NCBI GenBank assembly: GCA_030681375.1
Contig: JAUXWM010000080.1
Span: 1-64,000 of the forward strand
Origin: Gallionella sp.
GTDB lineage: Bacteria > Pseudomonadota > Gammaproteobacteria > Burkholderiales > Gallionellaceae
DNA length: 64,000 nt
Reading direction: 5' to 3'
A program made the translations under genes and the position numbers. The notes below the pieces were generated by a model. It had not been told where the DNA came from, made no database searches, and saw only the letters and a list, made by a program, of their open reading frames with translations. This document shows, in pieces, positions 1-7,759 of this stretch. Within the stretch, counting starts at the first letter, position 1; the number at the start of each line of letters is the position of its first letter.

Positions 1-97
1 CCTGTCCGCTGATGGGAGCGATTCAATTGGTCAGCGCCCGCCTTGGGCAAGTCACTGGGCGCGGACTCCCGGGTTACGTGGCGGCCCGTTGGGTTAA

Positions 98-121
98 GTC
101 AGGCCGTTGTGACGGCCTGAC
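98..121. terminator. Hairpin over the stop codon of IS orfB
   Basis: GTCAGGCCGT (98-107) and ACGGCCTGAC (112-121) form a perfect 10-bp stem around a 4-nt loop. It covers the orfB stop codon. No U-run follows, so it may protect the RNA end or block read-through rather than act as a canonical terminator. Confidence 0.5.
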
Positions 122-1007
122 TGGCTAATTGCCGATAGTAATTTTCTTCAGCTTCGGCAGGGGGAATGTATCCGATGGGCTCGAGCAGTCGGTGGTGGTT
201 AAACCAGGATACCCATTCGAGCGTTGCGAGTTCCAGCGATTCCTTGGTCTTCCAAGGCGCTCTGCGGTGAATCAATTCGGCCTTGTACAGACCGTTGATG
301 GTTTCAGCCGGAGCGTTGTCATAACTGTCACCCCGGCTGCCCACCGACGGTTCGATGCCCGCCTCGGCCAAACGTTCGCTGTAGCGGATCGACACGTATT
401 GCGAACCCCTGTCGCTATGGTGGATCAGGGCATCGGTACGTTCAGGCTGGCGGGCGTACAAGGCTTGCTCCAGCGCATCGAGCACGAAGTCTGTTCGCAT
501 GGAACTGCTCTGGCGCCAGCCCACGATCCGGCGGGCATAAACGTCAATCACGAAGGCCACGTACTGCCAGCCTTGCCAGGTCGAAACATAGGTGAAGTCC
601 GACACCCACAGCTGATTGGGTCGATCAGCCTTGAACTGCCGGTTGACGCGGTCCAGCGGGCACGGCACAGCCCTGTCACCGATGGTGGTACGCACCACCT
701 TGCCGCTGCGCACACCACGCAGGCCCAGTTGGCGCATGAGCCGCTCAACCGTGCAGCGGGCCACCGCAATGCCTTCACGCCGCATCTGCTTCCAGACCTT
801 ATCGGCGCCGTAGACCTGCATGTTGGCCCGCCAGACCCTTTGGATGTCTGGAATCAGGGCGTCATCGCGGTGGGCTCGGGCACAGCGCATCGCCGGGTTG
901 CGCATTTGGGCTGCGTGGCGTCGGTAACACGACGGGGCAATCTGCAAGACCTTGCAGATCGGCTCGACCCCGTACACAGCACGATGACTGTCGATATACG
1001 CCTTCAA
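99..1007 (-). CDS. IS3-family transposase OrfB (DDE integrase core)
   Basis: This 302-aa protein carries the rve/DDE catalytic core of IS3 transposases. The first Asp lies in LWVSDFTYV, the second in HHSDRGSQY, and the Glu in [12 protein letters not shown], with a Lys seven residues after the Glu as usual. An HTH_21-like region precedes the core ([15 protein letters not shown] onward). It overlaps orfA by 4 nt (ATGA). In IS3 elements the active enzyme is normally an OrfAB fusion made by -1 frameshifting; I did not pin down a slippery site. The frame is uninterrupted, so the copy may still be active. Confidence 0.93.
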   Translation of the reverse strand: MKAYIDSHRAVYGVEPICKVLQIAPSCYRRHAAQMRNPAMRCARAHRDDALIPDIQRVWRANMQVYGADKVWKQMRREGIAVARCTVERLMRQLGLRGVRSGKVVRTTIGDRAVPCPLDRVNRQFKADRPNQLWVSDFTYVSTWQGWQYVAFVIDVYARRIVGWRQSSSMRTDFVLDALEQALYARQPERTDALIHHSDRGSQYVSIRYSERLAEAGIEPSVGSRGDSYDNAPAETINGLYKAELIHRRAPWKTKESLELATLEWVSWFNHHRLLEPIGYIPPAEAEENYYRQLASQAVTTA

Positions 1008-1327
1008 CTCTTGAGTCGGCGGTCGAGCTCCGCCTGGGCGAAAAACGCGCTGGCTGTCTTCAGAATGTCATTGGCACGGCGCAGCTCCTTGACCTCACGC
1101 TCCAGGGCTTTGATGCGTTCGCGCTCGCTGGTGCTCAGGCCCTCGCGCTGGCCGCCGTCGACCTCCTCGCGCTTGACCCATTCCAGCAAGGTCTGGGGCA
1201 CGCAGCCGATCTTCGGTGCAATGGATTCAACAGCAGCCCACAGCGACGGGTACTCGCCTCGGTGCTCTTGCACCAGCCTTACCGCACGCTCCCGGACCTC
1301 GGGTGAAAACTTGTTTGACTTCTTCAT
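1004..1327 (-). CDS. IS3-family transposase OrfA (HTH_Tnp_1)
   Basis: This 107-aa protein begins [19 protein letters not shown], the start of the IS3 OrfA helix-turn-helix domain that recognises the IS ends. A C-terminal leucine-zipper-like coiled coil ([20 protein letters not shown]) is the usual dimerisation segment. It overlaps orfB by 4 nt. The start lies 50 nt inside the proposed right end of the element at 1377, a normal spacing. Confidence 0.92.
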   Translation of the reverse strand: MKKSNKFSPEVRERAVRLVQEHRGEYPSLWAAVESIAPKIGCVPQTLLEWVKREEVDGGQREGLSTSERERIKALEREVKELRRANDILKTASAFFAQAELDRRLKS

Positions 1328-1384
1328 GGCTCAATCCTCTCAGAGATTTGAGCCTCCTCAAAATACGGGGCGATTCAAACCTTT

Positions 1385-1555
1385 TACACCACCCACCTCA
1401 GTAGCAAGCCTCCATTAGCGTGGGTGCAGGTACCGATGTACGCATATATCGGCGGGATTCAAGGTGGCAGTACCCGTATCACATGGCAGGAAATTGCTGA
1501 GGTCATTAACGCAGGCAAATGTTATCTGCGGGTGGAAGACCTGCCTCAGCGATAA
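1385..1555 (+). pseudogene. 3' remnant of an unknown gene next to the IS
   Basis: Immediately right of the IS end a plus-strand frame stays open for about 57 codons and stops with TAA at 1553-1555. It ends ...WQEIAEVINAGKCYLRVEDLPQR. The frame has no start with a ribosome-binding site (the only ATG, 1436, lacks one) and runs leftward into the IS, so it looks like the C-terminal piece of a gene cut by the insertion. I do not recognise the protein. It could also be chance coding. Confidence 0.35.
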
Positions 1556-1584
1556 GAAAAGCATGCTGCCAGAGCCGTCTTTAG

Positions 1585-1598
1585 TGCACATATGTGCA
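1585..1598. repeat. 14-bp perfect palindrome upstream of the cassette
   Basis: TGCACATATGTGCA is a perfect palindrome 22 nt before the start codon of the 162-aa gene. A near copy lies just after the second gene at 3215-3228. It may be an operator of a dimeric regulator or a boundary sequence of the cassette. Confidence 0.6.
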
Positions 1599-1620
1599 AT
1601 CTCACAAAAGGAGGTACCCC

Positions 1621-2109
1621 ATGGAAAATAACGTAATACCCTTCCCACCACCAGACCCCGCAAAATCTGAATATGAAAGCCTTCTACCTCAGGTGGTCAA
1701 AGCTATGAACGAAATGGGATACTGGTACACCCAGACCGACCGATTTTATGAGGTTTGCAGACCCTATCACCGAGGCTGGGTTCTATCTGAAGAGGCATGC
1801 CTGTACCGCCGGACAAAAGATGACTTCACCAGAATGTTCATGCAATTCCAAGGAAAAACCGCCTTCGACTTACTTGGATTCCGAGACCAAGAGGAAGCGA
1901 TGCTGTGCGAACAAGCCGCCATTGAGTACGGTAGTAGCTGGCGATTCAATCAGTACTACAACCGTGAAAGGTCGAAAGGTCGAAGTGGGTACGGCAATTT
2001 GAACGAGGTGCTTCAGGAATATGCAGACAATTACGATCCTGAGCTATTCAATGAGGAGTTTCCAGCCCCGCCACCCAACGAGCAGGAGGTAGGACATGGA
2101 AACACCTGA
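1621..2109 (+). CDS. Hypothetical protein, partner of the ADP-ribosylglycohydrolase
   Basis: I do not recognise this 162-aa protein. The ATG at 1621 is chosen because AAAGGAGG sits 5 nt upstream; a longer frame from 1594 has no such site. It begins MENNVIPFPPPDP, a type of N terminus common among small plasmid- and phage-borne proteins, and is rich in Glu, Tyr and aromatic residues. There is no signal peptide or membrane segment, so it is probably cytosolic. Its 3' end overlaps the next gene by 14 nt and the next gene's Shine-Dalgarno lies inside it, so the two are translationally coupled. Base composition is more AT-rich than the flagellar genes, which fits acquired DNA. Confidence 0.7.
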   Translation: MENNVIPFPPPDPAKSEYESLLPQVVKAMNEMGYWYTQTDRFYEVCRPYHRGWVLSEEACLYRRTKDDFTRMFMQFQGKTAFDLLGFRDQEEAMLCEQAAIEYGSSWRFNQYYNRERSKGRSGYGNLNEVLQEYADNYDPELFNEEFPAPPPNEQEVGHGNT

Positions 2110-3202
2110 AATTACACCGCGTGACCGCTTTAGAGGGTGCCTACTTGCTGGGGCAATTGGCGATGCACTCGGAGCACCTCTTGAATTTATGACCCTGCCG
2201 GAAATAAAGAAGCGGTTTGGGAAGCACGGCTTGACCGACTATGCCCCAGCCTTCGGAGGCATAGGACGGATCACCGATGACACCCAGATGACATTATGGA
2301 CAGCCGAAGGATTGCTACGAGCAGTCGTAAGGTACAAAACGCGGGGGATTGCCAGCGTTGAGGGATGCGTTAATCATGCCTGCCTCCGCTGGTTACAGGC
2401 GCAGGGAATTACCTCACGCTGCCCCGATGTTGGGACTGACGGCTGGCTGTATCAGGTGAAGGAGCTACACGCACGCCGGGCACCGGGCATGACCTGCATA
2501 TCTGCCTTGCAAGCCAAGACTAGCCTTGGAGATTTGTATGCATCCAATGATAGCAAGGGCTGTGGCGGGGTCATGAGAGTAGCCCCGGCTGGACTGATGT
2601 TCACCGGAGATAGTATTGATGAGGGAATCACCAACGCATTCCAGTTAGGTGGCAACCTAGCTCGTCTCACACATGGGCACCCATGCAGCACATTATCCTC
2701 TGGGGTTATGGGGGTACTGGTTCACCTACTGGTGGCGGGTCACACTTTACCAACAGCCCTTGGGGTGGGGATGAACCTACTTGATACGGCTGATGACGAT
2801 GGGCTTATTGTATGGGGTGCCTTATTGCACGCAGAGCAGCTAGCAGCATCACGGACAAGTCCACAGATCGCTATTAAAAAGTTGGGTGAAGGCTGGGTAG
2901 CAGAGGAGGCCTTAGCCATTGCTGTATTTTCCTGCCTTCGAGCCAAGACATTACCTGAGGCATTGCTCATGGCAGTGAATCATGGCGGTGACAGTGACAG
3001 CACGGGTTCAATCGCAGGAAACCTGATGGGAGCGTGGTTTGGTACGGCAGACATCCCTGAACACTGGCTTGAGCAGTTGGAGCTGAGGGAGGTTATTGAG
3101 ACTGTGGCAGATGACCTGCATGATTGTGCTGATTGGAACCTATCACTCTTTGAGCAAACACCGGAAGCTGAGAATATCTGCCTACGGTATCCGGGCTGGT
3201 AG
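2096..3202 (+). CDS. ADP-ribosylglycohydrolase family protein (DraG/ARH-like)
   Basis: This 368-aa protein has the all-alpha ADP-ribosylglycohydrolase fold, which uses two Mg ions to remove ADP-ribose from proteins, nucleic acids or small molecules. The signature motifs are present: GAIGDALGAPLEF near residues 20-32, ITDDTQMTL near 60-68, and HGGDSDSTGSIAGNLMGA near 295-312, whose Asp residues bind metal. Length is typical. It begins after AGGAGGTAGGAC and overlaps the upstream unknown gene by 14 nt. The substrate cannot be read from sequence. No ADP-ribosyltransferase is visible in the window. The position beside a tRNA suggests cargo of an integrated element. Confidence 0.9.
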   Translation: METPEITPRDRFRGCLLAGAIGDALGAPLEFMTLPEIKKRFGKHGLTDYAPAFGGIGRITDDTQMTLWTAEGLLRAVVRYKTRGIASVEGCVNHACLRWLQAQGITSRCPDVGTDGWLYQVKELHARRAPGMTCISALQAKTSLGDLYASNDSKGCGGVMRVAPAGLMFTGDSIDEGITNAFQLGGNLARLTHGHPCSTLSSGVMGVLVHLLVAGHTLPTALGVGMNLLDTADDDGLIVWGALLHAEQLAASRTSPQIAIKKLGEGWVAEEALAIAVFSCLRAKTLPEALLMAVNHGGDSDSTGSIAGNLMGAWFGTADIPEHWLEQLELREVIETVADDLHDCADWNLSLFEQTPEAENICLRYPGW

Positions 3203-3214
3203 TAGGCATATTTA

Positions 3215-3228
3215 TGCACATGCGTGCA
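3215..3228. repeat. Second copy of the flanking palindrome
   Basis: TGCACATGCGTGCA differs at two central positions from the perfect palindrome at 1585-1598. It lies 13 nt after the stop of the ADP-ribosylglycohydrolase gene, so the two copies bracket the bicistron. Confidence 0.55.
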
Positions 3229-3253
3229 TTAGGATTACATCTTGTTTGATTTA

Positions 3254-3288
3254 TCCGGTAGCGCAAGGGTAGCGCAGGAAATACCGGA
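3254..3288. repeat. Nested direct and inverted repeats near tRNA-Arg
   Basis: GGTAGCGCA occurs twice 11 bp apart (3257-3265 and 3268-3276). Both copies sit within an inverted pair, TCCGGTA (3254-3260) and TACCGGA (3282-3288). About 55 bp separate this from the 3' end of tRNA-Arg. Such clusters can be integrase or recombination-factor sites at element ends; that is an inference. Confidence 0.45.
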
Positions 3289-3294
3289 AATAAA

Positions 3295-3330
3295 AAAGGG
3301 CTAGGCCGTTAAGCCTAACCCTTTGATTTT
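3295..3330 (+). terminator. Terminator-like hairpin after the cassette
   Basis: AAAGGGCTAGGC (3295-3306) pairs with GCCTAACCCTTT (3313-3324) with one mismatch around a 6-nt loop, followed by GATTTT. This can end the plus-strand ADP-ribosylglycohydrolase transcript before the oppositely oriented tRNA genes. An A-run on the other side makes it possibly bidirectional. Confidence 0.65.
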
Positions 3331-3342
3331 ACTACTCGAATC

Positions 3343-3419
3343 TGGTGCGCCCGGAGCGATTCGAACGCCCGACCCCTTGGTTCGTAGCCAAGTACTCTAT
3401 CCATCTGAGCTACGGGCGC
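3343..3419 (-). tRNA. tRNA-Arg (anticodon ACG)
   Basis: On the minus strand the gene starts GCGCCCG and ends CGGGCGC-A-CCA, a perfect 7-bp acceptor with encoded CCA. The anticodon stem CTTGG/CCAAG holds loop CTACGAA, giving anticodon ACG (read as ICG). The T loop is GTTCGAATC. Its 3' end faces the accessory region at 1-3340, as expected when a tRNA gene serves as an integration site. Confidence 0.97.
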
Positions 3420-3458
3420 AAAGTGAAACTTAAGAACTGCATTTTAACACAACTACCT

Positions 3459-3551
3459 TGGCGGAGAAGGAGGGATTCGAACCCTCGATTCAGGTTATCC
3501 CCGAATGCTCCCTTAGCAGGGGAGTGCCTTCGACCACTCGGCCACCTCTCC
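3459..3551 (-). tRNA. tRNA-Ser (anticodon GCT)
   Basis: This 93-nt minus-strand class II tRNA starts GGAGAGG and ends CTTCTCC-G-CCA. The anticodon stem CTCCC/GGGAG holds loop CTGCTAA, anticodon GCT, reading AGC/AGU. A long variable arm (CATTCGGGGATAACCTGAATCG region) is present as required for Ser. It lies between lysC and tRNA-Arg in the same orientation. Confidence 0.97.
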
Positions 3552-3596
3552 GAAGGCCGCGCATATTAAGTTGAACGGACCATTCTGTCAAATTAT

Positions 3597-4829
3597 TTAT
3601 GCATCTTCCTGATCTAAGTCGAATGCCTTGTGCAACACTCGCACTGCCAATTCCAGGTATTTTTCGTCGATCACGACTGAAATCTTGATTTCAGAAGTGG
3701 AAATCATCTGGATATTGATACCCTCTTCCGCCAGCGTGCGGAACATTTTACTGGCGATGCCAACATGGGAGCGCATACCAACGCCGACCACAGAGACCTT
3801 GGCGGCCTTATTATCGCCTATCACCTTGCGCGCGCCGATATGGGGCAACACTTCGTTATTGAGTATGTCCATCGCCTTGGAAAATTCATTGCGATGTACG
3901 GTAAAGGAGAAATCCGTTGTGCCGTCCACGCCGACATTCTGGATTATCATATCCACGTCAATATTAGCATCGGAGACTGGCCCCAGAATCTGATAGGCGA
4001 TACCCGGCTTGTCCGGAACACCCAGCACGTTTACTTTGGCTTCGTCGCGATTAAACGCAATCCCGGAAATGATGGCTTGTTCCATTTTGTCTTTATCCTC
4101 AAAAGTAATCAGTGTGCCTTCGCCTTCTTCTTCAAAGCTGGACAGCACGCGCAGCTTGACTTTGTATTTACCGGCGAATTCCACTGAACGAATCTGCAAC
4201 ACCTTGGACCCCAGGCTGGCCATCTCCAGCATTTCCTCGAAGGTAATGCTCTTCAGGCGGCGCGCCTCGGGAACCACGCGTGGGTCGGTGGTATATACGC
4301 CGTCCACATCGGTATAAATCTGGCATTCGTCGGCATTCAGCGCCGCAGCAATCGCGACGCCCGTAGTGTCGGAACCGCCACGCCCCAGCGTGGTGATATT
4401 GCCATTTTTGTCCACGCCCTGAAAACCGGCCAGCACAACCACGAAATCATTCTCCAGATCCGCCTGTATGCTTTGCTCATCTATGCTGACAATCCGCGCC
4501 TTGGTAAACGCGCTGTCCGTGAGTATCCCGGCCTGACTACCGGTGTAACTCTTCGCCTTCAGCCCCAGGCTCTTGAGTGCCATCGCGAGCAGGCCGATAG
4601 TGACTTGTTCGCCCGTGGAAATAATGACGTCCAGTTCGCGCGGATCAGGATTTTCCTGAATTTCTCGGGCCAAACCGATCAAGCGATTGGTTTCACCGCT
4701 CATTGCAGAGAGCACCACCACTACTTGATGCCCCTTGGCCTTGAACCTCGCAACGCGTTGCGCCACATTCTTGATGCGCTCGGTGCTTCCTACTGATGTA
4801 CCACCATACTTTTGTACTATGAGTGCCAC
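3597..4829 (-). CDS. lysC: Aspartate kinase
   Basis: Aspartokinase phosphorylates aspartate, the first step toward lysine, threonine, methionine and diaminopimelate. The 410-aa length fits the monofunctional class. The kinase domain opens with VQKYGGTSVGS (residues 5-15) and contains TLGRGGSDTTGVAIA and YTDVDGVYTTDPR, the substrate and ATP-binding segments. Two C-terminal ACT domains (about residues 265-405, e.g. VLGVPDKPGIAYQILGPV) bind the feedback effectors. The two tRNA genes lie downstream in the same orientation. I see no lysine riboswitch in the roughly 190-nt leader it shares with the divergent YebC-family gene. Confidence 0.97.
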   Translation of the reverse strand: MALIVQKYGGTSVGSTERIKNVAQRVARFKAKGHQVVVVLSAMSGETNRLIGLAREIQENPDPRELDVIISTGEQVTIGLLAMALKSLGLKAKSYTGSQAGILTDSAFTKARIVSIDEQSIQADLENDFVVVLAGFQGVDKNGNITTLGRGGSDTTGVAIAAALNADECQIYTDVDGVYTTDPRVVPEARRLKSITFEEMLEMASLGSKVLQIRSVEFAGKYKVKLRVLSSFEEEGEGTLITFEDKDKMEQAIISGIAFNRDEAKVNVLGVPDKPGIAYQILGPVSDANIDVDMIIQNVGVDGTTDFSFTVHRNEFSKAMDILNNEVLPHIGARKVIGDNKAAKVSVVGVGMRSHVGIASKMFRTLAEEGINIQMISTSEIKISVVIDEKYLELAVRVLHKAFDLDQEDA

Positions 4830-5016
4830 GATATATATCCAACTTGAAAAGTGGCGCGATTCTAGCGTAATTGGCTAAAAAAAACGAGGCCAGAATGAGC
4901 GATAAACTCGGGAGCAAACATCATTCACGATTGATACCTGTCGGCACTTGAGGCATGATGCGCGCCAGCAGTTTCCCCAATGAACAATGTAATTACCCGA
5001 AAAAACGAGAGCAGAT

Positions 5017-5718
5017 ATGGGCGCACAGTGGAAAGCCAGACACAAGGAAATCGCAGCTAACGAAAAGGGTCGCATTTTCGGCAAGCTGTCCAAGGAAATC
5101 ATGGTGGCCGCACGCGCCGGTGCTGACCCGGACATGAATCCACGTTTACGCCTGGTGGTTGAACAGGCCAAAAAAGCCTCCATGCCACGCGAAACGCTTG
5201 AGCGCGCCATCAAAAAAGGGGCCGGCCTGCTGGACGAGGGCATGACGCTGGAACGCCTGACCTACGAGGGTTTTGCGCCGCACAGAGTACCCGTCATTGT
5301 CGAGTGCCTGACAGATAACGTGAACCGTACCTACCCGAATATTCGTGTGTTATTCCGCAAGGGACAACTGGGCGCCTCCGGGTCGGTCTCATGGGATTTT
5401 GATTATCTGGGGATGATAGAGGCGAGTCCCGACTCCGCTGAGTCAGATGCCGAACTGGCCGCCATCGAAGCCGGCGCACAGGATTTCGAACAGGGCGACA
5501 ACGACACCACATTATTTTTGACGGATGCCACCGACCTTGATGCAGTCTGCCGCGCCCTGCCCTCATTTGGATTTACCGTGCGGTCTGCACAATTGGGCTA
5601 CCGCCCCAAAAACTCCGTAGTGCTCAACGATACCGAGCGCGCAGAAGTCGAAGCGTTTCTGGAAGCACTTGATGCGGATGATGACGTGCAAACTATCTAT
5701 GCGGGTTTGGCTGGCTGA
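5017..5718 (+). CDS. YebC/TACO1-family protein (YeeN-type)
   Basis: The 233-aa protein begins [23 protein letters not shown], the N terminus of the YebC/PmpR/TACO1 family, and keeps the [16 protein letters not shown] and YEGFAP segments of the three-domain fold. Members were long called transcription regulators; recent work supports roles in translation of proline-rich stretches. The MGAQWK start is of the YeeN subtype rather than the YebC next to ruvC. It is divergent from lysC and has no operon partner. Confidence 0.92.
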   Translation: MGAQWKARHKEIAANEKGRIFGKLSKEIMVAARAGADPDMNPRLRLVVEQAKKASMPRETLERAIKKGAGLLDEGMTLERLTYEGFAPHRVPVIVECLTDNVNRTYPNIRVLFRKGQLGASGSVSWDFDYLGMIEASPDSAESDAELAAIEAGAQDFEQGDNDTTLFLTDATDLDAVCRALPSFGFTVRSAQLGYRPKNSVVLNDTERAEVEAFLEALDADDDVQTIYAGLAG

Positions 5719-5751
5719 CAGACTGCCGCGTGGTAAATGCGGCAGTCATTT

Positions 5752-7458
5752 TCAGACCGAAATCAGTGCCCACAATATTCCGATCAATAACAATGACAGA
5801 ATCGCTCCCACCACCATCATCATGGCTCGGGTGCGCTTATGTTCGCGCAAGGTACGCTCATCCGCTTCTCGCCTGAGTCGCTCAGCCGTTTCAGCCTGCG
5901 CTTTTGCCTGAGCGATTTCCTGATTGCGTGCAGCCAACTCCGCCGCTGCACGCTGGCGTTTTTCTTCAGAATCAGCTTCGGCCTGGCTATCCGCTCCGTC
6001 TCTCATAGACAGCATTTGCATTCTGGCTAGTTTCTTGCGCTGCACTTCTTCTCTTAACTGTCGCTTGGCCTCCGCCTTCAACTTGCGTTCTGCCTCGCTT
6101 GCGGCTTCCCTTTCAGCGACAACTTCTGCAAATTTTCTGGCACGCTCTGACATGGATACCGCCAATGCCTCGGCCCGCCTTGCCTGTTCTTCGGCTTCTG
6201 TTTCGCGCCGGGCGGCTTCGACTGCCTTGGCTTCCTCTGCCGCGCTCTTTATTTCTGTAAGCTTGCGTGCCCAAGCCGCCCTTTCTTCCGCTTCCTGCTG
6301 CCTGACTTCCGCTTCCACCCTCGCTTCATGCCTGCTACGGCTCAGCTCATCCGCTGCCCTGCTTTGCGCCGCCGCTTTTTCCAGTGACTGGATACGTGAG
6401 CGCGCCAATTCCGTGAACCCTCCTCCGGGAAATTTTTGTAAATAGCGGCTGAAATCATGCGCATTCCTGCTGTGGGTAATTTTCTGCCAGTACTCGATAT
6501 CCGCCGCGCGCCGCGATTCTGTCAAATCGGTGCTTTTGGGCAGCTCCAGCGTCTCATCGGGAAGAAAAGCTTTATAGGAACCGCTTCGGGTGATTTCTGC
6601 AACAGCTGCCACAGATTTCGACTTGTGCGTCGCTTTGATGGCGGCTTTTAACGCCGTCAGAAATTCAACCGCGCTCTGAAACCTGTCCTCCGGCCGTTTG
6701 GCCATCGCTTTTTTGACCACCGCATCGAGCTGCTTGCTCACCTCGGGATTGAGCTCGGAAGGCGGCGTGGCGTCCCGATGAACAGCCTGATGCATGATGG
6801 TAATCACGCTGCCGACGAAAGGGCGTTCTCCGGTCAGAAATAAATACAACACGACTCCGACTGAATACAGATCGGCGCGATGATCCACTTCATGACCCAT
6901 GAATTGTTCCGGTGCCATATACGTAGGCGTACCCAGTACGATGCCGACCTGGGTATGTGCCGAAGTATCTATCTTGGCGATGCCGAAATCCGCGATCTTG
7001 ATCTGCTCATCTGCGGTAATCAGGATATTGGCTGGCTTTATATCGCGGTGCACAATGCCATTTGTATGCAGATAATCGAGCGCATCGAGAATCTGCATAA
7101 TGATGTGCAGGCCATCGTGTATAGATATGCGTTTACCGACTTCAAAGTATTCGGTCAATTCCTTACCACGCACCAGCTCCATCACGATGTAGGCCATCTC
7201 ATCGTTTTCGCCATACTCGTAGATGGAAATTATTCTGGGGTGTGCAAGCCGACCCGCCGCACGCGCCTCACGACGGAATCGTTCAAAAATATCTTCCGCC
7301 TCATTGGCATGTATGGACGACTTCAGTATGGTCTTGATGGCGACAGGGCGTTCGATCAGCGGATCAAACGCCTCATAAACAACGCCCATCGCTCCTCGCC
7401 CCAATTCACCGAGGATTTGATACTTGCCCAATGTTTCCAGTTTCTTCATCTCATTCAT
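5752..7458 (-). CDS. Membrane-anchored Ser/Thr protein kinase with coiled-coil tail
   Basis: Residues about 12-275 form a Hanks-type (PknB-like) kinase: glycine loop LGRGAMGVVYEA (19-30), catalytic Lys42 in VAIK, HRDIKPAN with Asp139, DFG at 157-159 and APE at 182-184. All catalytic residues are present. Residues about 370-540 are a long Ala/Glu/Arg-rich predicted coiled coil, and the last 25 residues (MMMVVGAILSLLLIGILWAL) are one membrane span. The topology is therefore a cytosolic kinase anchored by a C-terminal tail, without PASTA domains. Start choice is uncertain: MNEMKK offers two in-frame ATGs. It is divergent from the response-regulator gene. Confidence 0.93.
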   Translation of the reverse strand: MNEMKKLETLGKYQILGELGRGAMGVVYEAFDPLIERPVAIKTILKSSIHANEAEDIFERFRREARAAGRLAHPRIISIYEYGENDEMAYIVMELVRGKELTEYFEVGKRISIHDGLHIIMQILDALDYLHTNGIVHRDIKPANILITADEQIKIADFGIAKIDTSAHTQVGIVLGTPTYMAPEQFMGHEVDHRADLYSVGVVLYLFLTGERPFVGSVITIMHQAVHRDATPPSELNPEVSKQLDAVVKKAMAKRPEDRFQSAVEFLTALKAAIKATHKSKSVAAVAEITRSGSYKAFLPDETLELPKSTDLTESRRAADIEYWQKITHSRNAHDFSRYLQKFPGGGFTELARSRIQSLEKAAAQSRAADELSRSRHEARVEAEVRQQEAEERAAWARKLTEIKSAAEEAKAVEAARRETEAEEQARRAEALAVSMSERARKFAEVVAEREAASEAERKLKAEAKRQLREEVQRKKLARMQMLSMRDGADSQAEADSEEKRQRAAAELAARNQEIAQAKAQAETAERLRREADERTLREHKRTRAMMMVVGAILSLLLIGILWALISV

Positions 7459-7759
7459 TCAAAGCATACTCAACAACAGGCAGTCTGCCCAAGGCGCTAA
7501 TGTAGCTGGCGCGGCGTGAATTCGCAATTGCCTGTACCTAAGCAAGCCGCAACACGCGAATCCCCGCAAGCGCACGGCCTGTTTTAGAGTAAAATCAGCG
7601 GCATCACACCCCTCCGCGTGCATTTTTCGCGGAACTGCTCCCTGAAGATGCCAACAAGCTAAAAATGGTTACTGTATTATTCAGCCCCTTTAGAGAAATT
7701 CAGCCCGGCCATTCGCCGGACTTTCCGCTGACTCCAATCTGTACTTTTCCAGGCAATTT
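7459..7759. other. Divergent intergenic region, no gene seen
   Basis: This 301-bp spacer separates the kinase (minus) and response regulator (plus). It contains a small hairpin, TCCGCG (7613-7618) with CGCGGA (7628-7633), and AT-rich GAGTAAAATC near 7586-7595 that could be a -10 region for the plus-strand gene. I found no coding sequence and no sigma-28 match. Confidence 0.5.

Larger units (their letters stand above)
98..1377 (-). mobile_element. IS3-family insertion sequence (left terminus not resolved)
   Basis: Two overlapping minus-strand frames (orfA, orfB) give a typical IS3-family transposase arrangement. Beyond orfA, at 1377 reading inward on the minus strand, the sequence starts TGAATCGCCCCG, which fits the TGA-starting terminal repeats of this family. 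I could not find the matching inverted end left of orfB. A related GGGAGCGATTCA at 14-25 is in direct, not inverted, orientation to the right end, so it may belong to something else. The coordinates therefore cover the supported part only. Confidence 0.85.

Noticed and set aside
15..24. Ten-base match GGAGCGATTC between the window start and tRNA-Arg (3353-3362) as an attachment-site duplicate
   Set aside because: Only ten bases match and flanks differ at once; the same block also resembles the IS end. Too short to claim.
129..1418. 429-aa plus-strand frame across the insertion sequence
   Set aside because: It is the antisense shadow of the transposase genes, with Arg/Ser/Pro-rich low-information sequence and no ribosome-binding site.
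3345..3569. 74-aa frame over the tRNA genes
   Set aside because: It is the complement of the two tRNAs; the RRRRDSNPR peptide is a well-known artefact of reading antisense tRNA-Ser.
4830..5016. Lysine riboswitch in the lysC leader
   Set aside because: The spacer is too short and lacks the conserved lysine-aptamer pattern as far as I can see.
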